DNA of 9,602 nt, taken from Zoogloea sp041904905. GTDB taxonomy: Bacteria; Pseudomonadota; Gammaproteobacteria; Burkholderiales; Rhodocyclaceae. Location: the NCBI RefSeq assembly GCF_041904905.1, contig NZ_JAYRMI010000108.1, positions 1-9,602 on the forward strand, written 5' to 3'. Below the pieces are notes generated by a model. The model ran no database searches. It had not been told where the DNA came from and saw only the letters and a list, made by a program, of their open reading frames with translations. Below are positions 1 through 6,666 of the stretch, piece after piece (the first letter of the stretch is position 1; each line of letters begins with the position of its first letter). Made by a program: the position numbers and the translations under genes.

Positions 1-411
1 GACGCGGTTGTAGAGCACGGGTTCGGCGCCGGTGACGCCGACCAGGATGCCGGCCTCCTGGAGCGGTTGCGGGTCGGCGTTGCCGGTGGGCGGCAGGGTG
101 GCCACCACCCGGGCGACGATGCGCTGCTGGCCTTCGTAGTCGCCGGGGGCGACGCTGGGCACGGTGGCCGGCGCGGCCACCACGAAGTCGCCCAGCTTGG
201 TGTCGGCGATTTCGGCGCGGGTGCCCGAGCGGCCCACCGCGATCTGCAGGTCGGGGCTCTGGGCGGTGCCGGTGAACAGCCGGGCGAGCAGGGCTCTGCC
301 GGCGCCGGTGATGAGGTTGTTCACCCGGCGGGCCTCCACGAGCCGGCCGCTGGGGTCGCGCAGTTCGATGGATAGGCGTCCGGCGAGACCGTGGGATTCG
401 TGCATCGGCAT
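1..411 (-). CDS. Phage tail fibre-like structural protein, N-terminal part (cut by left edge)
   Basis: An open frame of 137 codons runs from an ATG at 409-411 to the window edge with no stop, so the C-terminus is missing. The start is supported by AAGGAG at 419-424, seven bases upstream; a second ATG two codons later (403-405) is less well spaced. The N-terminal strand pattern is followed by NNLITGAGRALLARLF, then by IAVGRSG and DTKLGDF, and near the edge by EAGILVGVTG and LYNRV. This succession (an 'N-L-I-x-x-A-G-R' turn, an 'A-V-G' strand, a 'D-T-x-L' element, then 'E-A-G-[IL]' and 'N-R-V') is familiar from structural proteins encoded after the baseplate genes in many phages and phage-like particles. 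I infer a beta-rich fibre, fibre-attachment or tail-tip protein. It lies downstream of the I-like gene, where fibre genes normally follow. The receptor or partner cannot be told. Confidence 0.8.
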   Translation of the reverse strand, partial: MPMHESHGLAGRLSIELRDPSGRLVEARRVNNLITGAGRALLARLFTGTAQSPDLQIAVGRSGTRAEIADTKLGDFVVAAPATVPSVAPGDYEGQQRIVARVVATLPPTGNADPQPLQEAGILVGVTGAEPVLYNRV

Positions 412-471
412 GGGGTCACTCCTTCGGGGTGGTGGGGCTGGAACGTGGGCCGCGCGGGGTTGGGCGGGGGC

Positions 472-2358
472 TCATCGGCCGTGGGTCCAGTCGAGGCGGG
501 TGGTGTCGAACACGCCGCCGACGGAGAACGGACCGTCGGCGCTGTCGTGGGCGTCCCGCAGGGTGGCGGTGAGGGCGAAGCGCAGCGGGCCGTCGGCCGG
601 GGCGGCGTCTTCGGCCCAGCGCGCGGTGGCGGAGAGGCCGAGGCGTTCGGCGCCGTCGTGCACGTCGCGGCGGGTGGGCTCGGGGAAATCCACGCTGGCG
701 CGCACGCCGGCGGCGGTGGCCCGGGCGATGTCGTCCCGCAACAGGGGCAGGGCGCCCCGGGCGGCGGCAGCGGCGACCCACTCGTTGCGGGGGATGCGCA
801 GCCGGATGGTGGCGGGTGGGCGGGTGACCCAGTCCAGGCGCAGGCTGAGGCGCGGCGCGTGGGCGGTGTCGGTCTCGGTGGTGCCGGCGGTGTCGGTCTT
901 GTCGATGGACTCCAGCAGCACCGAGGCGTAGCGGGCGTCGCCCTGGCCGATGGTGCCGTCGAGGAGCGCGAAGCAGGTGCCGTCCAGGTCGTCGCGGCCG
1001 GCGAAGCGGGAGGCGTGCACGGTGTCGTCGGGCCCGGCGAAGGTGGCGTCGGGCTGGGCGAAGGTGAGCAGCATCCAGTCGTTGGCGCCGGGGGTGAGGC
1101 GCGGGGTGAGCACGCACTGCTCCAGTATGCTGCAGCGCAGGCTGTCGAAGGTGGTGCCGGGGTCGTCGAGGCGGTGGCCCCACAGGTAGAACACGGCGCT
1201 GCTGACGTCCCGTTCGAGGCCGTGGCTGTCGATGAGCACGGCCCGGCCGGCGGGGTGGGTGGCGGCCCAGGCGTGGTGGCCGGGGGCGTCGAAGCCGTCG
1301 AAGAGGGCGGCTTCGGCTGCGCCGACGGCGGGGTAGAGGACGAGGGTGTCGCCAGGCTGGAGGGTGCCGGCGTAGAGGGTGATCTCGCCGCTGCCCAGGC
1401 TGCGCAGGGCCGGGTAGGGGGCGGGCTGGTCGCGCACGCCGAGGGTGACCACTGGGCGGTCGGGGTGCAGGCTGGCGCTGGTCACGGTGAAGACCCGGCG
1501 CAGGCGCGGCGTGGGCTCGACGTGGCGGGCGGCGAGGGTGGGGTTCTCGGTGAGCCAGGCTTCCACCACCGCCTGGGCGCGGCTGGGGCAGGGCTGGCCG
1601 CGGTCGCCGCCGGTGCAGCCCGCGCAGCGCTTGCGGGTGCCGGGCGGCATGCCGAAGGCGACGGTGGCGTCGAGCCGGCGTTCGAGGTGCGGGCAGGGCT
1701 CTGCGCCCAGATCGGCGATGGCCAGCGACAGCAGGGCGCGGGGCGTGGTGAGGCCGCCGGTGCGCACCCGGGCGGTGATCTGCAGGCGCTGGCGGTAGGT
1801 TTCGCCGGGCTCGGGGTCGAGTACCGCCTGGAAGCGGGCGAGGGCGGCGGGGGCGGTCTCGGGCGCGGCGCTGGGGTCGGGGCTGGCGGTGAGGCTCTGG
1901 CCGTCGTCGGAGAGGCTGAAGCGCAGGCCCTCGAAGCGGGCGGCGAGGAGGGTTGCCGGGTCGTCGGCGGGGCGGCCGTCCTGCCCGCCCCGCCAGCCGC
2001 GGCCCACCAGCTCGTCGAGGGCGTCGGTGCGGGGGGCCGCCGAGTTGAAGTCGACCTTTAAGCTCTTCTCCGGGGCCGACTGGTAGCTCAGATAGCGCAC
2101 CCGCGGCGGCAGGCGCGACACCTGGAGCAGGCGGCCCAGGCCTTCGAGGGCGCTGGCCTCGGTGGCGTCCGGCCGGTGAGGGCTGGCGAGACCGACCCAG
2201 CGGTCGTACTGGATGTGGGTGAGGGTGTCGTCCACCCGCGCGAGGCTGGCCGCCATGCCGTCGATGAGCGCGCCCACCGCGCTCGACGAGGGCTGGGCGG
2301 TGAAGATGCGCGGCAGGAGGGCGAGGAGGCGCTCGCGGCGCACCCGCGGATCAGTCAT
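472..2358 (-). CDS. Large gpI-like baseplate/tail protein with a four-cysteine cluster
   Basis: This 628-residue protein follows the J-like gene, overlapping it by 8 bases. GGAGGG lies five bases before its ATG. Residues 1-85 are helical (LLALLPRIF, then a stretch around 29-56) and resemble the start of tail protein I (P2 gpI, Mu gp48), which links J-like wedges to fibres. The protein is far longer than those relatives, which are roughly 200 residues. Residues 185-220 form a helical segment. Next comes a cluster of C222, C245, C248 and C257 (CxxC plus two flanking Cys), a possible metal site. Residues 285-490 are beta-rich and include YAGTLQPGDTLVLYP, similar to strand-turn segments of phage Dit and carbohydrate-binding beta-sandwiches. 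Residues 500-560 (LSLRLDW, then IRLRIPRNEWVAA) look like a closing wedge or beta segment. The family placement rests mainly on the N-terminus and gene order; the middle is unassigned. The stop is TGA at 472-474. Confidence 0.85.
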   Translation of the reverse strand: MTDPRVRRERLLALLPRIFTAQPSSSAVGALIDGMAASLARVDDTLTHIQYDRWVGLASPHRPDATEASALEGLGRLLQVSRLPPRVRYLSYQSAPEKSLKVDFNSAAPRTDALDELVGRGWRGGQDGRPADDPATLLAARFEGLRFSLSDDGQSLTASPDPSAAPETAPAALARFQAVLDPEPGETYRQRLQITARVRTGGLTTPRALLSLAIADLGAEPCPHLERRLDATVAFGMPPGTRKRCAGCTGGDRGQPCPSRAQAVVEAWLTENPTLAARHVEPTPRLRRVFTVTSASLHPDRPVVTLGVRDQPAPYPALRSLGSGEITLYAGTLQPGDTLVLYPAVGAAEAALFDGFDAPGHHAWAATHPAGRAVLIDSHGLERDVSSAVFYLWGHRLDDPGTTFDSLRCSILEQCVLTPRLTPGANDWMLLTFAQPDATFAGPDDTVHASRFAGRDDLDGTCFALLDGTIGQGDARYASVLLESIDKTDTAGTTETDTAHAPRLSLRLDWVTRPPATIRLRIPRNEWVAAAAARGALPLLRDDIARATAAGVRASVDFPEPTRRDVHDGAERLGLSATARWAEDAAPADGPLRFALTATLRDAHDSADGPFSVGGVFDTTRLDWTHGR

Positions 2359-3868
2359 CGCTGCCCTCCACCCGCAGGGTGAGCTTGCGCGGCATGGGCT
2401 GTTCGCGGGCGCCGACGGTGGCGAGGTCGCTGTCGTCGTCGAGTTCTTCCACCAGCCCGTCGCGCTCGTGGGTGACGGTGACCCGCAGGCGCACCACGGC
2501 GGCCGGCGGCACGATGTTGGTCACCGCCTCGCGCAGGGCGGTGTAGCCCAGGCTGGCGGGGGCTTCGGCGCTGGCCTTGCCGGCGGCCTTGTCGAAGGCG
2601 TCCTTGATGGCGCCGGTGATGCGCGCCTGCAGGCCGCCGGTGGGGGTGCCGGCGGCCACGCTGAGGGTGGTGTCCACCCACAGGTTGGGCTTGGGCGGCT
2701 CCAGGCTCAGGCGCAGGGGCAGGGCTTCGGGGTGGAGGCCGATGCGCTCGCTGGGGCCGGGCATCACGTCGCCGTTTCCCATCTGCGCGCAAGCGACGGA
2801 TTCGAGCCCGCTGCCGTCCTTGCATACGAAAGGTTCGAGGATCGGGCGCTGGTCGCTGCGCTCGCAGCCTACCACCGCCTCGTGGCTCAGCAGCAGGGCG
2901 CGGATCTTGGCGTCGCGCACCGCCTCGCCCACCTTGAGGGCGCCGAAGTAGTCGGTGAGCACGGCGCGGAGGCGCTTCAGGATGTCGGCCTGCTCGCGCT
3001 CGGAGAAGACCGCGTTGAGGGTGAGGGTGGCGGTGATCTGCACGAACACCGGCGTGGCCGGCCCGCAGCGCAGCACGATGCCGGCGGGGCGGACGTTCTC
3101 GAGGCGGTTCCTCACCTCTTCGAGCAGTTCGCTGCCGATGTCCCGGTCGCCCAGCACCACCTCGACTTCGCCGGGGCGGCCGCCGGGGTTCTCGATCACC
3201 TGCACTTCGCGGATGCCCAGGCTGCGGGCGGCCTCCTCGAGCGCGGCGACGGTGCCGGTGTTGGACGACAGCACCAGCCGGCGGGCGCGGGCGCGCAGCT
3301 CGTCGTCGGTCTCCTCGCGCTGGCGCAGCACCAGCTCGCCCGGGTTGCTTACCCGGTCGATGCCGGCGATGGGGCGCGGCAGGCTGGCCAGCGCGCCGGC
3401 CTTGACCTTCTTGCCGCCCGGCTCCACCGCCCGCACGCCCACCACCACCTGACGCTCGCCCTTGTCGAGCACGGCGTTGGCGGTGGTGGCGAAGAGCGGC
3501 ACGTCGCGCCCGGCCACCAGGGTGCCCAGCGGGATGTGGATGTCCTCCGGCGCGGGCTGGCCACGGCTGAACAGGGCGGTGCCTTCCAGGTGGCCGCCGC
3601 GCTGGCGATCCAGCCCCAGCAGGGCCACCACGTTGTCGAGGGCCGGGCCGCTGGCCGAATCCAGGTAGGCGTTGCGATACACGCTGTCGAGCTGCTCGTA
3701 GCACACCGCCAGTTCGCGGGCGAAGGCTTCGGCGAGGGTGCGCACCACGCTGCCCTCGTTGACGTCGGTGAGGGCCGGCTGGCCGCCCAGTCCCGAGGCG
3801 ATGTCGGTGAGCAGGTCGTGCACCACCTCCGAGAAGCCCTTCTTGAGATAAACCCGCTCAAGTGGCAT
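2351..3868 (-). CDS. Baseplate J-like (gpJ/gp6 family) wedge protein
   Basis: This 505-residue protein has the typical baseplate-J start: residues 35-85 contain DVNEGSVVRTLAEAFARE and then YLDSASGPALDNVVALLGL. Residues 180-240 contain RQREETDDELRARAR, GTVAALEEAARSLGI and VEVVLGDRDIG, which match the central domain of gp6/gpJ. J-like proteins form the wedge ring that surrounds the hub and opens during contraction. The C-terminal domain appears twice, at residues 272-340 (FVQITATLTLNAVF onward) and 396-470 (LWVDTTLSV onward), separated by a Cys-containing linker. That would explain its length compared with Mu gp47 (about 360 residues). The start is ATG with GGAGGT eight bases upstream. It overlaps the gp25-like gene by 11 bases and the I-like gene by 8, so coupled translation is likely. 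I am confident of the family. Confidence 0.95.
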   Translation of the reverse strand: MPLERVYLKKGFSEVVHDLLTDIASGLGGQPALTDVNEGSVVRTLAEAFARELAVCYEQLDSVYRNAYLDSASGPALDNVVALLGLDRQRGGHLEGTALFSRGQPAPEDIHIPLGTLVAGRDVPLFATTANAVLDKGERQVVVGVRAVEPGGKKVKAGALASLPRPIAGIDRVSNPGELVLRQREETDDELRARARRLVLSSNTGTVAALEEAARSLGIREVQVIENPGGRPGEVEVVLGDRDIGSELLEEVRNRLENVRPAGIVLRCGPATPVFVQITATLTLNAVFSEREQADILKRLRAVLTDYFGALKVGEAVRDAKIRALLLSHEAVVGCERSDQRPILEPFVCKDGSGLESVACAQMGNGDVMPGPSERIGLHPEALPLRLSLEPPKPNLWVDTTLSVAAGTPTGGLQARITGAIKDAFDKAAGKASAEAPASLGYTALREAVTNIVPPAAVVRLRVTVTHERDGLVEELDDDSDLATVGAREQPMPRKLTLRVEGSDD

Positions 3869-4271
3869 CGATGCGTACCTCCAGGCTGGTTTCCAGGCCG
3901 CTCACGGCGCGCACCCGGGCCTCCACGTCCACCCCGTCGCGGGTGGGCTCGTGGGGGGTGACGCGCACCTGCAGGACTTCCTCCACCCGCGGGTCGCGCT
4001 GAAGCTCCTGGCGCACGTAGCGGCGCAGCAGTTCGAGGTTGGCCCGGTCGAGGGGCTCGCCGATCAGGTCGCGGATGCGGCTGCCGTAGCGCGGGTGGCC
4101 GAGGCCGTCGAGTTCGCCCCGGTCTATCAGCAGACGCAGGGTGAGAGCCTGGACGAGGTTCTCCACGCCGCTCACGGTTTCGAAGTCCTGCAGGCCGACG
4201 GCGAGGTCGGCCCCTTCGCAGCCGCGGGCGAAGACGAGGCGCAGGTCGGTGCCGAAGGGATCGGGGGCCAT
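3858..4271 (-). CDS. gp25/gpW-like baseplate wedge protein
   Basis: This 137-residue protein is the usual size for the GPW/gp25 family. The signature core is present: ENLVQALTLRLLIDRGEL at residues 37-54, GHPRYGSRIRDLIGEP at 58-73, and then a helix (LELLRRYVRQELQRDPRV at 79-96) leading into a beta strand with EEVLQVRV. In T4 phage and related particles gp25 sits in the inner baseplate and nucleates sheath assembly next to the gp6/J wedge. The ATG is preceded by GAGGA at seven bases. It begins 10 bases after the triple-repeat gene ends and runs 11 bases into the J-like gene. Despite the historical label, the family is not a lysozyme and no catalytic motif is seen. Confidence 0.95.
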   Translation of the reverse strand: MAPDPFGTDLRLVFARGCEGADLAVGLQDFETVSGVENLVQALTLRLLIDRGELDGLGHPRYGSRIRDLIGEPLDRANLELLRRYVRQELQRDPRVEEVLQVRVTPHEPTRDGVDVEARVRAVSGLETSLEVRIDAT

Positions 4272-4281
4272 CGTCGTGTCC

Positions 4282-4929
4282 TCACATCAGCCGGCCGGGG
4301 CCGGCGCTGGCGCCCGGGGGGCAGGGAATGCCGGGCGAGACCATGGCCTGCCCGGCGAACAGTGTCAGGCCCAGATCGACGCCCTGGGCAAGGGCCTTGG
4401 CCAGATCGGGCGCAGCCTCGCCGCGGAGGCCGTTCTGGCTGAGCAGCCCGCTGGCGATGCCCTCCAGCGTCGACGCCAGCGGCACCGGCTGGAGCAGGCC
4501 CGGCCCGCTGCTGACGAAGCCGGCCACCGGGATGCCGGGCATCACCATGCTCTGGGCGCAGAACAGGGCGATGCCCTGGGCGACGGTGCCGGCGATGGCC
4601 TTGGCAAGCCCGTCGGCGTCGTCGCCGCGCAGGCCCTGGGCCTGGCACTGGCCGCTGGCGGGGCCCTCCAGTTGTGACGCGCCGGGCCCGCCGGCGGGGG
4701 GCGGCATCAGCTTGCCGGGGCCGGCGGTGGCGCCGCTGCCGCTGATCGGGTCGGCCGCCACCGGGATGCCGGGCATCGTCATGGCCTGGGACAGGAACAT
4801 CGTCAGGGCCTTCCCGGTGGTGTTGGCGATGGCCGCGGCGAGGCCCGGCACGTCCTCGCCCTGCAGGCCGGCGGCGTTGAGAAAGCCCTTGGTCGGCGAT
4901 TCGATCTGGGATGGACTGGGGGCAGGCAT
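4282..4929 (-). CDS. Triple-tandem-repeat protein next to the spike gene (function unknown)
   Basis: This 215-residue protein starts at ATG 4927-4929, with AGGAGA seven bases before it. The frame is open further upstream, but that stretch is only the shadow of the spike gene. Nearly the whole protein is three copies of one unit, at residues 7-75, 85-150 and 153-215. Each copy has an S-x-[IL]-E start, a GL[QR]G[ED] element, a helix with a repeated L-A-x-A-[IL]-A pattern, an [AS]M-x-x-PGIP turn, and a Gly/Pro-rich end with GPG-x-L. No signal peptide or clear membrane helix is present. It lies between the gpV-like and gp25-like genes, 11 and 10 bases from each, so it is probably a particle component. 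The position is one where a spike-tip or PAAR-type protein might be expected, but I do not recognise a PAAR fold. The function is unknown. Confidence 0.85.
   Translation of the reverse strand: MPAPSPSQIESPTKGFLNAAGLQGEDVPGLAAAIANTTGKALTMFLSQAMTMPGIPVAADPISGSGATAGPGKLMPPPAGGPGASQLEGPASGQCQAQGLRGDDADGLAKAIAGTVAQGIALFCAQSMVMPGIPVAGFVSSGPGLLQPVPLASTLEGIASGLLSQNGLRGEAAPDLAKALAQGVDLGLTLFAGQAMVSPGIPCPPGASAGPGRLM
4285..4911 (-). repeat. Three tandem coding repeats of about 62-78 codons
   Basis: The units lie at 4705-4911, 4480-4677 and 4285-4473. They are mainly conserved at protein level. The best DNA match is around the PGIP turn, where CCACCGGGATGCCGGGCATC (+ strand) occurs in units 1 and 2 (near 4759 and 4526); unit 3 is more diverged (CAGGGAATGCCGGGCG near 4322). 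Units 2 and 3 share GLRG and DLAKA/GLAKA elements, so they may be the younger pair. This points to internal gene duplication rather than a mobile repeat. Confidence 0.8.
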
Positions 4930-4940
4930 GCGCGGGTCTC

Positions 4941-5579
4941 CTAGCCTTTGGCCTTGACGGTGCCCGAGGGCACCAGGGCCTTGCCGGTGAAGTAGCACTT
5001 GTGGGATTTCTCGGTGATGACGCCAGCGCCGTCCTTGCCCAGATCCACCTTGCCCGAGGCGTCCAGCGTGAAGTCGGTGCATTTGATGGTCACCTTGCCC
5101 TTGGCCTCGATCGTCAGGTCGGCCTCGCCCAGCACCTCCACGTTGCCGTCCTTCTTCACCGTGACCACCGTCTTGCCGGCGGTGACGATGCAGGATTCGT
5201 CCGCGTCGATGGCGAAGCTGCTCGCTCCGTCGGCGGTGGCGAACACGTGCCATTCTTTCTCTTTGTGCAGCGGCGGGTTGATCTTCTCGGAGTACAGCCG
5301 GCCGATCACCACCGCCCGGTTCGGGTCGCCGCCCACGTAGTTGAGCAGCACCAGATCGCCCACCTGGGGCGCGCTCGCCATGCCCACATGGGGCGTGGCG
5401 ATGGGCACCTTGCGCAGCTCCAGCCCGCCTTCGCGCAGCTGCACGGTGCACTCGAGGTTGTGACCGTCGTCCGCCCCGGTGTGGGGGAAGACGCTGGTCA
5501 CCACCGCAAGCTCGCCCAGGCGCAGGCTGCGCAACTCGTCGCGGACTACCGCGCGGATGATGTCGATCGGGTCGCTCAT
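4941..5579 (-). CDS. gpV/gp5-like baseplate spike protein
   Basis: This 212-residue protein begins with a short helix (IDIIRAVVRDELRSLRLGEL) typical of gpV N-termini. An OB-fold follows at residues 23-100, recognised from VTSVFPH, then PQVGDLVLLNYVGGDPNRAVVIGRL. Residues 118-185 show short alternating strands of the VTVKKDGNVEVLG and LTIEAKGKVTIK type, expected for the trimeric beta-helix that forms the needle. It should form the trimeric spike under the gpD-like hub and puncture the target envelope. The C-terminus (SGTVKAKG) is lysine-rich and lacks the HxH iron-binding tip of P2 gpV, so a separate tip protein may be needed. There is no lysozyme domain. The start is ATG at 5577-5579; the SD is weak, and the preceding gene ends 29 bases upstream. 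Confidence 0.93.
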   Translation of the reverse strand: MSDPIDIIRAVVRDELRSLRLGELAVVTSVFPHTGADDGHNLECTVQLREGGLELRKVPIATPHVGMASAPQVGDLVLLNYVGGDPNRAVVIGRLYSEKINPPLHKEKEWHVFATADGASSFAIDADESCIVTAGKTVVTVKKDGNVEVLGEADLTIEAKGKVTIKCTDFTLDASGKVDLGKDGAGVITEKSHKCYFTGKALVPSGTVKAKG

Positions 5580-5608
5580 GGCGTGTCGCTACCGGCCGGG
5601 GGGAGGGC

Positions 5609-6661
5609 TCACTTCTTCATCGGGTCGAAGCCCTTGGGCAGCGCGTCCGCCTTGTAGCGCCTGGCGCGCTTGAGGTTCTTGGTGTCGAAATCCAGGTGGA
5701 ACAGGCGGTTGAGGGTGGCGTTGTCCAGCGCGCCGCTGACCGGGATCTCGTTGAGCTGCTGGAAGGTGCGCAGCCGCCCGGCCAGCGCGGGGCTGAACGT
5801 CTTGCGGTCGTCCACCGCGGGCTCGGTGTAGCCCAGGGCTTCGAGGATGCTGTTGAGCTCCTGCACGTCGATGCCCTTCTTGTCGGTGGAGAAATCCAGC
5901 TCCCACACGGTTTCCACGTCCGGCGCCTCGCCAAACTGGCCCACCGATCTGGCGGGCAGTTTGTCGTCGGTGGCTTCCCACAGCCGGCGGGCGCCCAGGC
6001 GGTTCACGTCCAGCGACAACTGGCTGGCGCCCTTGCCAAAGTTCTGCAGCCGGAAGTTCTGGTCGAAGGCGAACTGCATCAGGCGCAGCTTGCCGGTGTC
6101 GGCGAGCACGAGGTGGCTCTCGGTGGCGGCGCCCAGCTTGGCTTCGTCCAGCGGCGCCTGCTCAATGCCCAGGAGCTTGTAGAGCGCCGCGCCGATCACC
6201 TTCAGGTCGTCCGGCTCGGGCACCTTGTCGGCGATCTGGATGATCTTGTCCATGATGTTGCCCACGTCGGGGATCGGTGAATCCGGGCTCGGGTCCTGGC
6301 CCACCGCCACCTCCAGCGCGTTGATGAACTCCTTGCTGGTGGCGGTCTTCACGAACTCGGCCGACACCTCGAGCAGCGCCTTGGCGGCGTCGCCCTGGAT
6401 CAGCAGATCATTGGCGTCGAGGGTGAAACGCTGCAGGTAGGCCACCGCCTGGGTGAGCACGTCCATCGTCTTCGTCACGGCCTTGGCGATGGCGTCATCG
6501 CGGAACTCGCGCACCCGCACCACCCGCACCCAGCGGGGGGGCTGCCCAAGGCGCTTGTTGCTCTCGAGGGCGACGCGCACCCCGTCGAGCAGGATGGCGA
6601 CCGTGCGGAAGGGGTTGTCGGCGCGACCGTCGGCGGTGGTGGCGGGAAGGTTTTCGTCCAT
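5609..6661 (-). CDS. Tail-cluster protein with C-terminal peptidoglycan-binding-like domain
   Basis: This is a 350-residue protein from the ATG at 6659-6661. An in-frame ATG at 6668-6670 overlaps the previous stop (ATGA), but AGGAGG at 6671-6676 touches it directly and sits an ideal nine bases from 6661, so the inner start is preferred. Residues 15-170 are mostly helical and unrecognised. Residues 180-260 appear to contain beta strands (ESHLVLADTG, LRLMQFAFD, VWELDFSTD). Residues 265-322 match the peptidoglycan-binding type 1 pattern: DVQELNSILEALGY, then LRTFQQLNEIPVSGALDNATL, with the usual L-x-x-L-G-Y, F-Q and G-x-L-D-x-x-T landmarks. There is no visible catalytic hydrolase domain and no signal peptide, so an anchoring or cell-wall-docking role within the particle is an inference. 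A basic tail (KRARRYK) follows. It lies directly upstream of the spike gene. Confidence 0.85.
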   Translation of the reverse strand: MDENLPATTADGRADNPFRTVAILLDGVRVALESNKRLGQPPRWVRVVRVREFRDDAIAKAVTKTMDVLTQAVAYLQRFTLDANDLLIQGDAAKALLEVSAEFVKTATSKEFINALEVAVGQDPSPDSPIPDVGNIMDKIIQIADKVPEPDDLKVIGAALYKLLGIEQAPLDEAKLGAATESHLVLADTGKLRLMQFAFDQNFRLQNFGKGASQLSLDVNRLGARRLWEATDDKLPARSVGQFGEAPDVETVWELDFSTDKKGIDVQELNSILEALGYTEPAVDDRKTFSPALAGRLRTFQQLNEIPVSGALDNATLNRLFHLDFDTKNLKRARRYKADALPKGFDPMKK

Positions 6662-6666
6662 GGTGT

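Noticed and set aside
412..471. Possible terminator or promoter in the 60-base gap before the fibre-like gene
   Set aside because: I find no convincing inverted repeat followed by a T-run on the minus strand, nor recognisable -35/-10 boxes. The gap contains only the SD of the next gene.
391..2061. A 556-codon open frame on the + strand opposite the I-like gene
   Set aside because: It is Gly/Val/Ala-rich low-complexity translation typical of an antisense shadow in GC-rich DNA. The minus-strand product has family features, an SD site and operon overlaps.
2213..3961. A 582-codon open frame on the + strand opposite the J-like gene
   Set aside because: It is a His/Gly/Ala-rich shadow with no recognisable domain, while the opposite strand encodes a clear J-like protein.
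3858..4271. Lysozyme activity for the gp25-like protein
   Set aside because: This old annotation is attached to the family, but no catalytic motif is visible and the established role is structural.
4759..4778. A 20-base DNA repeat shared with a site near 4526, possibly an attachment site or mobile repeat
   Set aside because: Both copies fall at the same position of the protein repeat unit (the PGIP turn), so internal gene duplication explains it.
4930..5451. Upstream extension of the triple-repeat gene to a 389-residue product
   Set aside because: The added part is Arg/Gly-rich and is the off-frame shadow of the spike gene. The ATG at 4929 has a good SD, and the repeats begin just after it.
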